64,000 bases of DNA, taken from positions 1 through 64,000 of the IMG/VR virus record IMGVR_UViG_3300017746_000003. The stretch is one strand, 5' to 3'. Position numbers and translations under genes: made by a program. Position 1 is the first letter of the stretch; each line of letters begins with the position of its first letter. A model generated the notes under the pieces. The model searched no databases, was not told the DNA's origin, and worked only from the letters and a program-made list of their open reading frames with translations. This DNA is from a virus. Positions 46,519 to 57,900 of this stretch are shown here, one piece after another.

Positions 46519-46684
46519 TCCCACCGATAAGAGCAACGATTTCGTACAATCAGGAATGACCTTGATCACTCAAGTGGAAAGTGATTATTGGTTGAATAAG
46601 TCTGCTAAAGAAAATGAACTAATGCAACAGACCAGAGAATTTTTATCTACAGCAGAATGGGACGATGGATTTGTTGGTAAGTGA
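46508..46684 (+). CDS. small hypothetical protein
   Basis: A 58-residue protein (ANSPTDKSNDFVQSGMTL ... FLSTAEWDDGFVGK), helical and polar. It overlaps the previous gene by 11 nt. The late promoter of gp25 touches its stop codon. It may be a small structural component, but no family is recognised. Confidence 0.52.
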   Translation: MANSPTDKSNDFVQSGMTLITQVESDYWLNKSAKENELMQQTREFLSTAEWDDGFVGK

Positions 46685-46691
46685 CTAAATA
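46684..46691 (+). promoter_or_regulatory. probable late promoter (ACTAAATA)
   Basis: ACTAAATA begins at the last base of the upstream stop codon, 24 nt before the GTG start of gp25, and is followed by an AGGAGGTAA ribosome site. It has the CTAAATA form seen at 24669 and 61163. Confidence 0.62.
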
Positions 46692-46715
46692 CTAGGAGGT
46701 AACCTCTACTAATAA

Positions 46716-47108
46716 GTGGCGAATCAACAATCGTTTAAAGATTTGAGCATTACGTTCAAACCTCATCCTGTAACAGGCGATTTAGTCGTTAAGAAGGATG
46801 ATGCTGCAATTAAGCAGGCGATTGTAAATTTATTATTAACAAATAAGGGAGAAAGACCCTTTGCTCCTGATCTAGGTTCTGATCTACGTTCATTAATGTT
46901 TGAACCACTTGATGTGGCAACTGCAGGTCAGGTTGCCACTAATATTAAAAAAACGTTACGTGATTATGAACCACGTGTTGCAATGACTCAACTTTCTGTT
47001 GAAGCAAACTTTGATAGTAACGGGTTTGATGTACAAATAGAGTTTGAGATTGTTGGTAGAGAAGATTTTCCACAAACACTAGAATTCTTCCTAGAGAGAA
47101 CTCGATAA
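46716..47108 (+). CDS. 25: baseplate wedge protein gp25
   Basis: A 130-residue protein with a GTG start after a strong AGGAGG site. It has the gp25 hallmark LLTNKGERPFAPDLGSDLRS followed by LMFEP (the ERPF...G...FEP core), an N-terminal strand and a C-terminal helix with YEPRVAM. T4 gp25 is 132 residues. In T4 it forms part of the wedge and contacts gp6 and gp53 near the sheath. It is followed directly by gp6, as expected. Confidence 0.93.
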   Translation: MANQQSFKDLSITFKPHPVTGDLVVKKDDAAIKQAIVNLLLTNKGERPFAPDLGSDLRSLMFEPLDVATAGQVATNIKKTLRDYEPRVAMTQLSVEANFDSNGFDVQIEFEIVGREDFPQTLEFFLERTR

Positions 47109-48917
47109 ATGCCATACGTTCAGCTGTCAAACCTAGATTTTGCAGATATTAAGACTGCTCTCAAGGAATACTTGAGATCGCAGCAAGAATTTACTGACTT
47201 CGATTTTGAAGGTTCAACATGGGCGAACCTTTTGGATGTGTTGGCATATAACACCTACTACACAGCATTCAACACTAACATGGTGGTGAATGAGACGTTC
47301 CTTGATTCAGCAACGCTGAGGGACAACGTAGTAGCATTAGCGAAGCAATTAGGATACACACCCAAGTCTGCAACTTCACCAAAGGCAGTATTAACGTTTA
47401 GAGCAGTTTTCCCCAACACTGCACCCAATGAGATCATACTGAAGCGAGGTACAGGATTTACCGCATCGTATGACACAAAAGCGTATAATTACGTTGCAGT
47501 TGAGGATATTAAAACCCAAGTAGTTAATGGAACCGCAACTTTTGATGAAGTTGAAATCTATGAGGGTAATTTTGTTACAGATACTTATATTGTAAATGCA
47601 ACTGCGTCGAACAGGTTTACAATTAAGAACCCATCTGCGGACATTTCTACGTTAAGAGTACGTGTTTTCCCTTCTGCACAGGCAAGTACGGGAACTATGT
47701 TTGCAAGAGCGGACAATATACTTGCTGTTACGGGAGATAGCAAGGTATTCTACGTAGAAGAGATTGAAGATGAGCAATATGAAATTTTCTTCGGTGATGG
47801 AGTCCTTGGAAAGAAATTAGAAGCAGGGAACAAGATTGACATTACATATCTCTCTACAAATGGTCCTGAGAGCAATGGTGCCAAAGCATTCACCTTTAAT
47901 GGCGTCCTAGAGGACCCACAGGGGTCTTCTAACTATAATTACAGCATTTCCTACACGTCAGCAGCAGATCTTGCTGAAGCGGCAAATGGAGGTGCTGAAA
48001 TTGAGTCGCTTAAAAAGATCAAGTACAACGCACCCAAGTTTTTTGGTACACAGAACAGAGCAGTAACTGCAGAAGACTACGCAGCAATTGTTCGTGAGAT
48101 TTATCCTGCTGTTGCTGATATCATTACGTTTGGCGGAGAAGAGGATGATCCCCCAGAATATGGTAAGGTAAAGATTGTAGTAAAACCAAAATCCGCATCA
48201 AGGTTGAGTTCTAGAACCAAGAAAGAAATTAAAACTGGTCTCAAACCATATATTGTTGCTTCTATTACTGCTGATATTGTTGATGCATCTGTACTATATG
48301 TTGAGATGACATCTAGGGTCATGTTTGATAAGACTAAGACTAATCAAACTAATGACGAGATCAAATCCAAAGTTATTGCTGGATTAGAGAAATATATCGA
48401 AACATCTGATACAGAAAAATTTAATGGCAAATTTAGGTATTCAAAATTTGTCAGTGTCATTGATGATGCAGATCGTAGCATTAACGGCAATCTTACGACA
48501 ATTAAAATGAGAAAGGATTTCTATCCTAGTATCAATAACAAATTCTTTTACGAAGTGTGTTTCCAGAATGCATTTGATGACACATGTGATGAGGATACTA
48601 TAGTTCAATCTACTGGATTTAAGGTTAGCGAATATCCTTTGTATACAGTGTATCTGGAGGATCGTGCTGGTAAAATGGTCCTATATAGAATAGACTCTAT
48701 AACTAGTGAAAAAATTGTTCTCAACGATTCTGTTGGAACAGTAGATTACAAGAAAGGTGAGGTTAAATTGTTCGACTTGACGATTATCAAAGGTAGTTTC
48801 TTTGACAATCGTATTGAAATTAGATCTGTCCCTTTGAGCAATGATATTAGTGCCATCAGGGAAGTTTATCTTGACGTAGATATCCCTAAGAGTTTGTTCA
48901 CGATTATCGCAGAGTAA
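47109..48917 (+). CDS. 6: baseplate wedge protein gp6
   Basis: A 602-residue protein, slightly shorter than T4 gp6 (660), starting right after the gp25 stop. The gp6/J-like features include LDFADIKTALKEYLRSQQEF, FDFEGSTWANLLDVLAYNT, TFLDSATLRDNVVALAKQLG and PKSATSPKAVLTF, then YEIFFGDGVLGKKLEAGN and RAVTAEDYAAIVREIYP in the middle. It forms the inner ring that holds the wedges together. The N-terminal LDVLAYNTYY motif is a strong marker. Confidence 0.92.
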   Translation: MPYVQLSNLDFADIKTALKEYLRSQQEFTDFDFEGSTWANLLDVLAYNTYYTAFNTNMVVNETFLDSATLRDNVVALAKQLGYTPKSATSPKAVLTFRAVFPNTAPNEIILKRGTGFTASYDTKAYNYVAVEDIKTQVVNGTATFDEVEIYEGNFVTDTYIVNATASNRFTIKNPSADISTLRVRVFPSAQASTGTMFARADNILAVTGDSKVFYVEEIEDEQYEIFFGDGVLGKKLEAGNKIDITYLSTNGPESNGAKAFTFNGVLEDPQGSSNYNYSISYTSAADLAEAANGGAEIESLKKIKYNAPKFFGTQNRAVTAEDYAAIVREIYPAVADIITFGGEEDDPPEYGKVKIVVKPKSASRLSSRTKKEIKTGLKPYIVASITADIVDASVLYVEMTSRVMFDKTKTNQTNDEIKSKVIAGLEKYIETSDTEKFNGKFRYSKFVSVIDDADRSINGNLTTIKMRKDFYPSINNKFFYEVCFQNAFDDTCDEDTIVQSTGFKVSEYPLYTVYLEDRAGKMVLYRIDSITSEKIVLNDSVGTVDYKKGEVKLFDLTIIKGSFFDNRIEIRSVPLSNDISAIREVYLDVDIPKSLFTIIAE

Positions 48918-48923
48918 GTTTAA

Positions 48924-51900
48924 ATGGTAGAGACCAGAAGAATATCTACTCTTATTGAATCTCAACTGCCTGAGTTCATTATCAATGAATATGAGAATTT
49001 CTCTAAAGTCATTGAGAAATACTATGAGCAGTTGGAGTTAAGAGGCAATCCTCTTGACGTGATTAGTAATATCACGAAATATCGTGATATTGATTTTTAT
49101 GAAAAAAATCTACTTAAAGAGTCTACTAAAGTATCATCTTACGTTGATGCAGTTGATACCACTATTCAGGTTGAAGATGCATCTTCCTTCCCTGAAACTG
49201 ATGGTTATATCTCTATCGGCAGTGAAATCATTTTTTATAAGTCTAGAACCGACTATGAATTTAGAGAAGTATCCCGTGGTGTCAGCGGCAATCAAAGACT
49301 AGGAGATTTGTATAGCTCCAGTCAGTTTGTTACCACTCTGGCAGAAAATCATGACATCAATGACAATGTACAGAACATTAGTAATCTGTTCTTGTATGCA
49401 TTTGTCAAAAACTTTGAAAATGATTACCTAGCATCATTCCCAGAAAAGTATCTAAAGGAAGATGTTGATAAGCGTACCCTAATCAAGAATATTACTGATT
49501 TCTATCAGGCAAAGGGTACTGATAGGTCTATTCAGTTTATTTTTAATACACTAGTTTCTAATGATAAACCCAAGGTTCTAAGACCTAAAGATAATACTCT
49601 AAAATCATCTTTTTCTGATTGGGTTACATCATATGCTCTTAAGGTAATTGTTTTAGAAGGAAATCCTGATGATTTAATCGGTGAGACAATTATTCAGAAT
49701 CTAGATCCACTCAATGAATCTATTGAGTATGCATCTGCTATTGTAGACAATGTATTCAGTGCTGGGTCAATTGATGGATTATCTTTGTATGAAATTACGA
49801 TTGATACTGCTACACTTAATAACCAATTCAGTACTGCATCTAAAACACGCTTAACTGATGGTCTACCAACTAATAGTGATGTTGGTGATAGGATTAATGT
49901 ATTCTCTACAGAAGGATTTTTACAGCAGGGCAGAATCTATATTAATGGAGAAGAGGTTCAATATTCCTCTAAAAATGTAGATCAGTTCGTAATTAGTCGT
50001 AGGGAAAGATCTGATGGGTATGCTGTAGATACTAACGTCTATAGTTACTCTACAATCACCTCTGGAGACGTTAGATTACTTTGTCTAGGAGTTCTATACA
50101 ATCTGGAGCAAGAGACCTCTGCTCCGTATTCAGAACCAGGTGATAGGATTCAAATCTCCGAACCAGGATTCACTGATATCGATCCAATTCTTATTGATAC
50201 TAATGGTAATTTAAGATGGTTTGAAAATGATGGTTATGGATCATCTGGCGATATCAATGTTGGTAATGTTATTAGTAAGTTAAAAAATAACATTTCTGCT
50301 GTATATCGTGATGAAAACTATTATTATCTTGCTACAGGAGGATTGCCAAATAGACCTATCTTGTATAGTGGTATTGGACAAACTCTAAGTGATCAAAAAA
50401 TTCTTAGATTGATTCGTAAGAAACCACTTACGATTACCGAGTCTTATGAGACTTCACAACGTGATGTTGGTATTTTTGTTGATGGCACCATTGCGTTCAG
50501 TCACAAAGACTTTGATCAAATCAAATATGGTAAAATTACTAAATTTAATATTGAAAACAAAGGCAATGGTTATAATGATCCCCCTAACGTTCTTATTAAT
50601 GGAGCACCAGGATTAGCAAGAACATTTTTGTCTGGCGAGACAATTGGTACTATTGAACTAGAAACTGATAATATTTTTACTAGTGTTCCTGAAGTTACGA
50701 TAACTTCTGGTAGAGGAGCAGAGGCAACAGCTGTTGTAACTTTCGGTACTATCACAAGTATTAATGTTATTAATTCTGGAGAATACTATTCAACTCCTCC
50801 TAGAGTTGTAATTACAGATAAACTAGGTAAGGGTCGTTTTGCAGAATATAAAGCAATTCTAGAAGATGGTAAAATTGTTTCCTTTGAAAGTGTAGATCAA
50901 GGTAAATTCTACAGCAAAGGAAATGTAATTGTTGAAATTATCCCAGTTGGTAGAGATGGTCTGGTAACATGTGATGTGTTCACTTGGACTAAAAACAGAT
51001 ATAATAAATTACAACCAGATCTAGACAATAATAATTCTTACGTATTTCCTCACTATAATCCAACTAGAGGATTTGGATATGGCGTTTGTGCATCTCCAAC
51101 TCAATTAAGAACTGAGTTATCTGATGATGGAACTGGACATTCACCTATTCTAGGTTTTGCTTATGATGGTAATCCCATCTATGGTCCTTTTGGATTTGAA
51201 AATCCACTAGATTCTACTAGTACAGTAGGAAGGATTAGATCTGCATATAGAATTAAAGCAACTAGAACTAATGGACCATCGGTAGATGAATTTCCTATCG
51301 GAACATTTATCCAAGATTATGAATGGATAGCAAGTACATCTATCGGTAAGACTGAACTAGATGAGAATAATGGTAGATTCTGTGTAACTCCAGAATATCC
51401 TACTGGCACCTATGCATATTTTATTAGTGTTGATTCTGATGGCAACCCCGCCTTCCCATACATTTTAGGTAACAATTTTTATTCTTTACCTGTTGATTCT
51501 AACTATAATGCAGATTTAACTCAGGACGATCTACCGACAAAAGCAGAAAGATACAGAATTCCTGGTATGGACGGAAATGGTTCCCAATCCATGCTAACTA
51601 TTGCTGAGACTTTATCAGGAAACGTTGAAACTTTAAGTATTTTAAATTCCACGGATCAGTTTAAAGTTGGTGGTAAATTTCAAGTTAGTGATGTAAGAAC
51701 AGAGGGATCTGGTGCGTCTGCATTTGTTTCTTCTGTTGTAGGTAAAGATATTCTTTCTATGGATTGTAAGTCCTTAGAAACAACTAATACTAAGTCAGTT
51801 GCACTAGTACGATTAATTGCTCCAACATACCTATTTGAAAATGATATTGTTACACAAGAAGATTCTACATTTACTGGTAAGGTAATTTCTGACATATCTA

Positions 51901-54900
51901 ATAGAAGTGAATTTGTCCTTGAAGAAGTATCAGGAACTTTTGTTGAAGGTAAGGAACTTAATTCTTCTAGTACAATTATTAGTATCTTAATTGATAGAAA
52001 TGTATTTTTTACTGCAGAATCAACTCTTCTGTTAACTGATGGCGCAGATTCAACCCTTGCTACTGGTAGAGTTTTAGAATCAGTATCTAATCAGAATTCT
52101 GTTAAGGTAGAAGTTTTATCAGGTGAGTTTGTTGTTCCTGATAGTGTAACCACCGCACACTTTTTGCAGAGCACGACTCTAGGTGATAGTGTTGGTGGTG
52201 AAGTTGTAGTTTATTCAAATCTAAGTAAAGAAATTAAAGCTTTTGCAGTTAGAGATGATCTAGTTCTAGTCGAAACTGATGGAACTCACAATGTAGGAGT
52301 TAATAGTTATATCGATGTTGAAGTAGATCCAGATGTAAGTCAGACTACAACTGAATATTATGTAAGGAAGCGTTTCTATCAAGAAATTAAACTCAAGACT
52401 CCTAGTTTTGGTAGTTTGATGATTGATACTGGTGTAGGTAGAGGAGATCTCTTAAATGGTGGTCTTTCTTATACTGCTGGAAATTATGTAGATGTAGAAT
52501 TAATTTTCCTTGATCAAAGCAAGGTCAGAAATGGAATTGGTTCTCCTGGTGATAGTAAGAACGCAATCGCAACTATTAATGTTAGTGATTTTAATGGCAC
52601 TGGGTATGGTAGTGTATCTGACTTTACTATTACTAATAAAGGAAGTGATTATATTAAAGGTGATGTTCTAACAGTTGCAGATGCCGATCTCAATAGACTT
52701 TCAAATTCTGTTTCTTCACAGAGACTAGCAATTAATGTAGATCATATTGGTCTTGCACAACTTAATACTAAATTGAGTCTCGTTCAGGTCAATAAGCTGT
52801 CGGTGGATGATCTTCTTAAAATTGATAGTGAAATTGTCAAAATTGTTAGTATTGACTCTAGTAATAGAGAAGTAACAATTGAAAGGGGTATTGAAGGTAG
52901 TAATATTGTAGATCACTTTGATGGAACGCTTGTATCTCTATACAAAGGTGTCTATAGATTTGATGCGAATTCAAGACCTCTGGGAATTGGTCCTAACGAT
53001 CCAACTATTATTTCATATGACTCTACAACACAGAACATTGTGTTGGCATATAATTATAGTTCCACTTCCCCTAGAGAAGTTACTCTAAGTAGCGTATTCC
53101 AAGATAATAGTTCTCCTAAGAAGTCTATTGCTTTAAGTTCTGTTATTCCTGGAGAAAATAGACTAGAATTTTCTAAAGATGTTAATTTTGCTACGTTTGG
53201 TGTTAATACTGATATTAGAATTCAAAAATACTACAATTATGTGTTTGACACTAGTCATGTTTCTATGCAAGGTGTCTTCCTAGATTTTTCTGCTAGCAGA
53301 ACAGGAACTATCTTCACAGAAGAAAAAATAGTAAGTGGCATTCAACCTGGCAATGCTGGTTCGTTTGTTTCAATTACTCTTGGATTTGGTCCAAATATTG
53401 TAGGTCAAACTCAACAGAGATTCCCAGTAAACTTTGACACGTATTATTACTTTATTAAATCAAATAGTGATGTTAATACTGATGGTGCAGCTCTACGAGT
53501 TATTGATGATCCAATTGCAGGTTCTAAGCAAATTTTGTTCTCTAGTCAAACTAAATTTGCATATGCTTATACAGAGATTCCTGATTACAATGGCAAAGGA
53601 GATTTAAGGTATAACACTGATTCTCCATTTGCTATTGGTAAAATTAAATATGCAACTATCGACAATAAAGGTATAGATTACAAAAGATTGCCAGTAATTA
53701 CTGGATGTAATGTTGATTCTGATAATCAACCAAACCTTAATGTTCAATGGGATTCTATTACAAAAACTATTCTTGGAGTTGAAATTTTACAAGGTGGTAA
53801 GAATTTCGTATCACCTAAAGCATATGTTAGTAGAGGTGATGGTACAGGAGCAGTATTTAATGTATTCCAAGATGCTGGTAGAATTGTTAGAATAGATGTT
53901 GTTAATGAAGGTAGTGGATATAATTACATTCCTGAAATTACTATTTACGAAGGTGGAGTAGAGGCATACTTTGGATCTGATAATATTGGATTACCTAAGA
54001 ATGTGAGTATTGTTAAAAGTGGTGGTGGATATCATAATGATACTACTATTCTACCTAAATTTACATCACACTATGCTCTTATTATTAGAGGACAATCTAA
54101 GTTTTTTAAAGGTGAAAGAGTTGAGCAGAGAGATGGTAATCGTTTAGTATTCAGTGCAATTATTTCTGATAAGGGATGGAGACTTGGTACTAACATTTTA
54201 AGATTAGAAAAAATTACAGGTAATGTAGATTTTAATTTACCGCTAGTTTCGGTAATGCAAACATCCAGATCTGTTGAAGTAGTAGATGTTTTGTCAACTC
54301 AATTTAAACCTACCATTAAATCTTTCTCAGATAACATGGGTAGATTTACATCCGATAAGGGAAAAATTGGTGATAGAAATCAAAGACTTACTGATTCTTT
54401 CTTCTACCAAGATTATTCTTATGTAATTCAATCCAAGACTCCTATCAATACATGGAGAGACTTGATCAAGCAAACTACGCATCCAGCTGGTTTCTTGATG
54501 TTTGGTGAAGTTGTCATTGAAAGTGAACAAGAAAGTTCAATGCCAATTGAACAACCAAAGTCGGATAAAATTTCTTTTATCGAACTAGCACCTAAAAATG
54601 TTACAGTAGAAAGAAAATCCACTAGAGTTACTCAAAGTTCAATTAGAGTTAGAGATACCAATCTTCGTAGAGGTATTGGTAGTGTTTCTATTAATGAGTA
54701 TGATACTGAAGGTATTCTATCTAAAGAATTAATTTTAGCACAAGATTTCTCTGGTCGCTATGCAACTCAGGAAGATTATATTGGACCTATCAAATCAATT
54801 ACAAAAGTAGGTGATGGCACTTCTGAGATTGCTGTTGGGTTTGGTGGTGGAACTAACTTTACCACTATTGCTGGTGAATATAATCACTGGGTCAAGTTTA

Positions 54901-57900
54901 AAATGCTTGGCAACACCAATAATCAACCTGCTATCACTCCTTATGTTGATGCTACTTCTCCTGCACAATCGTGGAGAGGATCATTACATAACTACTCTAT
55001 TCTGTCAAATGATGAGTATGTAACCAGTGGAGGTGGCAATTTTGATCTGTCAAAGATCAATCTTATGACTATTGGTTTCATGCCTGAGTTTGGTGAGTTC
55101 TCAAGTAATCAAGGTACTTCAAATACTGAATTTGGTGCGATTATACAATCAAACGAATCTGACTTTTCCGAGATTGCATCAGGATTTGAAGTTGGCGATA
55201 CTATTACTTTTTATGAAAATGCTTCAACGTTTGTTAAAGTTGAAGTTGTATCTGTAGATTCTCCAGCATACCACCCAACGCTAGGTGTCATTGGTGATGG
55301 TAATGTTCTTGGAAGAAGAACCTTCCAACTTTTAGACAAAGCAAATAATTTAGCATACTCACCATATAATGAGCAAGAAACATTCATTACTCTAAATGGT
55401 GTTGCACAAGAACCAAAAAAAGCATACGAGATAAGTGGAAGTCAAATTACATTTGCATCTGCTCCTTTAGGACCTCAGTATCCTATTACTGGGGAAAATT
55501 TTGATGATACTTACACCACAGATCCAACAAAGTTTGTATGTAAATCATTTAAATTTAAAAATGATACATTTAATGCTAAGTATCTTAAAAAAATTAAAGA
55601 TATCTCTGGAAGTTTTGATGGCATTTCTACAGAGTTTGCATTAAGTTGGGATGACGATACTATTGTTAAAACTGACACCAAAGAAAATCTTCTGATTTTT
55701 GTTAATGGTGTTTTGCAGGCAGTAAATAGCGCATATACTATTAGAAGGAGTGATAATGATTCCCAAACAGATATTATTGTATTCATTGAACCACCAAGAA
55801 ATTTCTATGATGTTATTGACTACACTCCAGAACAATTAGATCAAAAAGAATATTTCTATGGATATGGTGTTGGTAGTTATGATAGACTTAGAATTGATGA
55901 GAGATTGATTCCTTATCGTGGTGAGGGACCATATCTTGTATTTGATGAAGAAACTGATACAGTCAAAAATATTAATGAAGCAGATTTTGCTTTAGTGTTT
56001 GTTGATGGTGTTCTACAAGCACCTGATACTTATAAGTTAAATGGTCCAAATATTTCGTTTACAGAACAACTTATTAAGTATATTCCTAGTACTGGAGAAT
56101 CTTTAGCAAGCAAAGTAGAAATTATTTCTTTGTTTGGTAGACAAGTTCCTAAAACTTTATCTGCATATGATTATGATAGAATTATTTTTAGAAATGAAGT
56201 TAGTATAGTTCTAACTAAAGTATTAGATGATCCTAATGGAAAAGATGAATATATTGAGTGGCAGGAAAACTTTACTGCTTTTGATCCTTCTGTTACTAAG
56301 AATGTATTCACATTTGATGATAATGGTAACAGAGTATTCATCGGTAAACTTAATAGTGTAAGATTTGATCTTCTAGAAGACGGAACAGCAAATGGTGTAG
56401 CAAAACCAGGAGTTGTTGCAGAACAACTAACTATCAAGATTCTCAATGCAGAAAACCTCAAGTTTACCGCAAATGATTATGACCCAAGAGTTAGCGATGA
56501 TGATGAACTAAGAATTAAAGGAATCTTCATTACAGACCAACCTGATTTTACTAATTTCGTAAGTTTCAACGCAGCATATCCTATCTTTAAAATTGAATGG
56601 GATTATACTAAAAATGCTGATGGTGACAGGGTTCTTGTTCAAGATATTCCCGATTGGTTGAAAGGATCTAAACTAGGTGATGATGCATACTTCAATCTTT
56701 ATAATAATCTAGTTGACATTGCTCCTGGCGATGAAATTATGATTGATGGTGAGAAAGATTACAGAAAAGTTTTGTATATCCCGCCAGAAGTAAAAGGAAG
56801 AAACTTCAACAACGGACAGACTGCCAAGTTTGAGCACTATAGTCCTATTGAAGTTACTAACTATAATGATATAGTAAGAGGAGAGGGTCTTAGTGTTACT
56901 TGCACTATTGGTGATGGTGGTGCCGTCACTGGTGTTGGTTTTAGTGACCTTGAGTGGAATAGAAGAGATCTAAAACTCTTTTTTGATACAGGTATTCTAC
57001 TACAACCAACAGCATATCAGTATTTTGTTCCACCTCAAGTTAAATTTATTCCTGTCGATGGAAGAGGTGGTGGTGCAAGAGCAGAAGTTCTCACTATTGC
57101 AGGACAAGTTTTAGATGTTATTCTCATTGAGGGTGGCAGTGGATATACTCAACCACCTAAGGCAGTTGTAACACGAGGATATAACGTTCTACGTAAACCA
57201 AATAGAACTATTCAATCTAACTATAGACTTGAGATTGGAACACAAATTGGTTTACAACAGCAAACCACCATTGCTACAGAGATTATTATTTCTGGTCAGG
57301 GACAATCGACTGGTCTCTTCTCTCTCATCTCGTTTGGTATTGTTGGTTCAGTTACGCCAATTGATAACGATGAAATTGTTAACATCATTACACCTGAGGC
57401 AGAAGAAGTTGGCGATCAACTAAGTTTGCCTGAAGGCAACTCTATTATCTTTACTAAGAGGGATCCATTCACTGCAGTTGATCAGGTTGCATCTGAACTT
57501 ATTATTAATGAGACTCTCATCACAGTTACACTTGATAACCCAATTGCAAGTATCACTAACATCAGTCCTGTTGGTGGTGTTGATGTTATTATTAATAATC
57601 TACAGAAGATTATTAATACACCAATTGCATACTTCCGTGAAGAATCTGCATCTGCAACTGGTGCATTGTTGGATTCCCCACTATCTCCAATAGGTACTAC
57701 TCTGTATGTTAATAACACGTCTCTATTTGCAGACGTTGGTAAACTACAAGTTGGTAGAGAGATTGTTGGATATGAAAGAAAACTACAAGATAGATTCCTT
57801 AATGTTACTAGAGGACTTGATAGAACTGTAGCAGTTGCTCATCCTGCAGGTCAATACATCAGAACTATCCCAGACTCTGTAAGGGTTATTGATGCTGGTC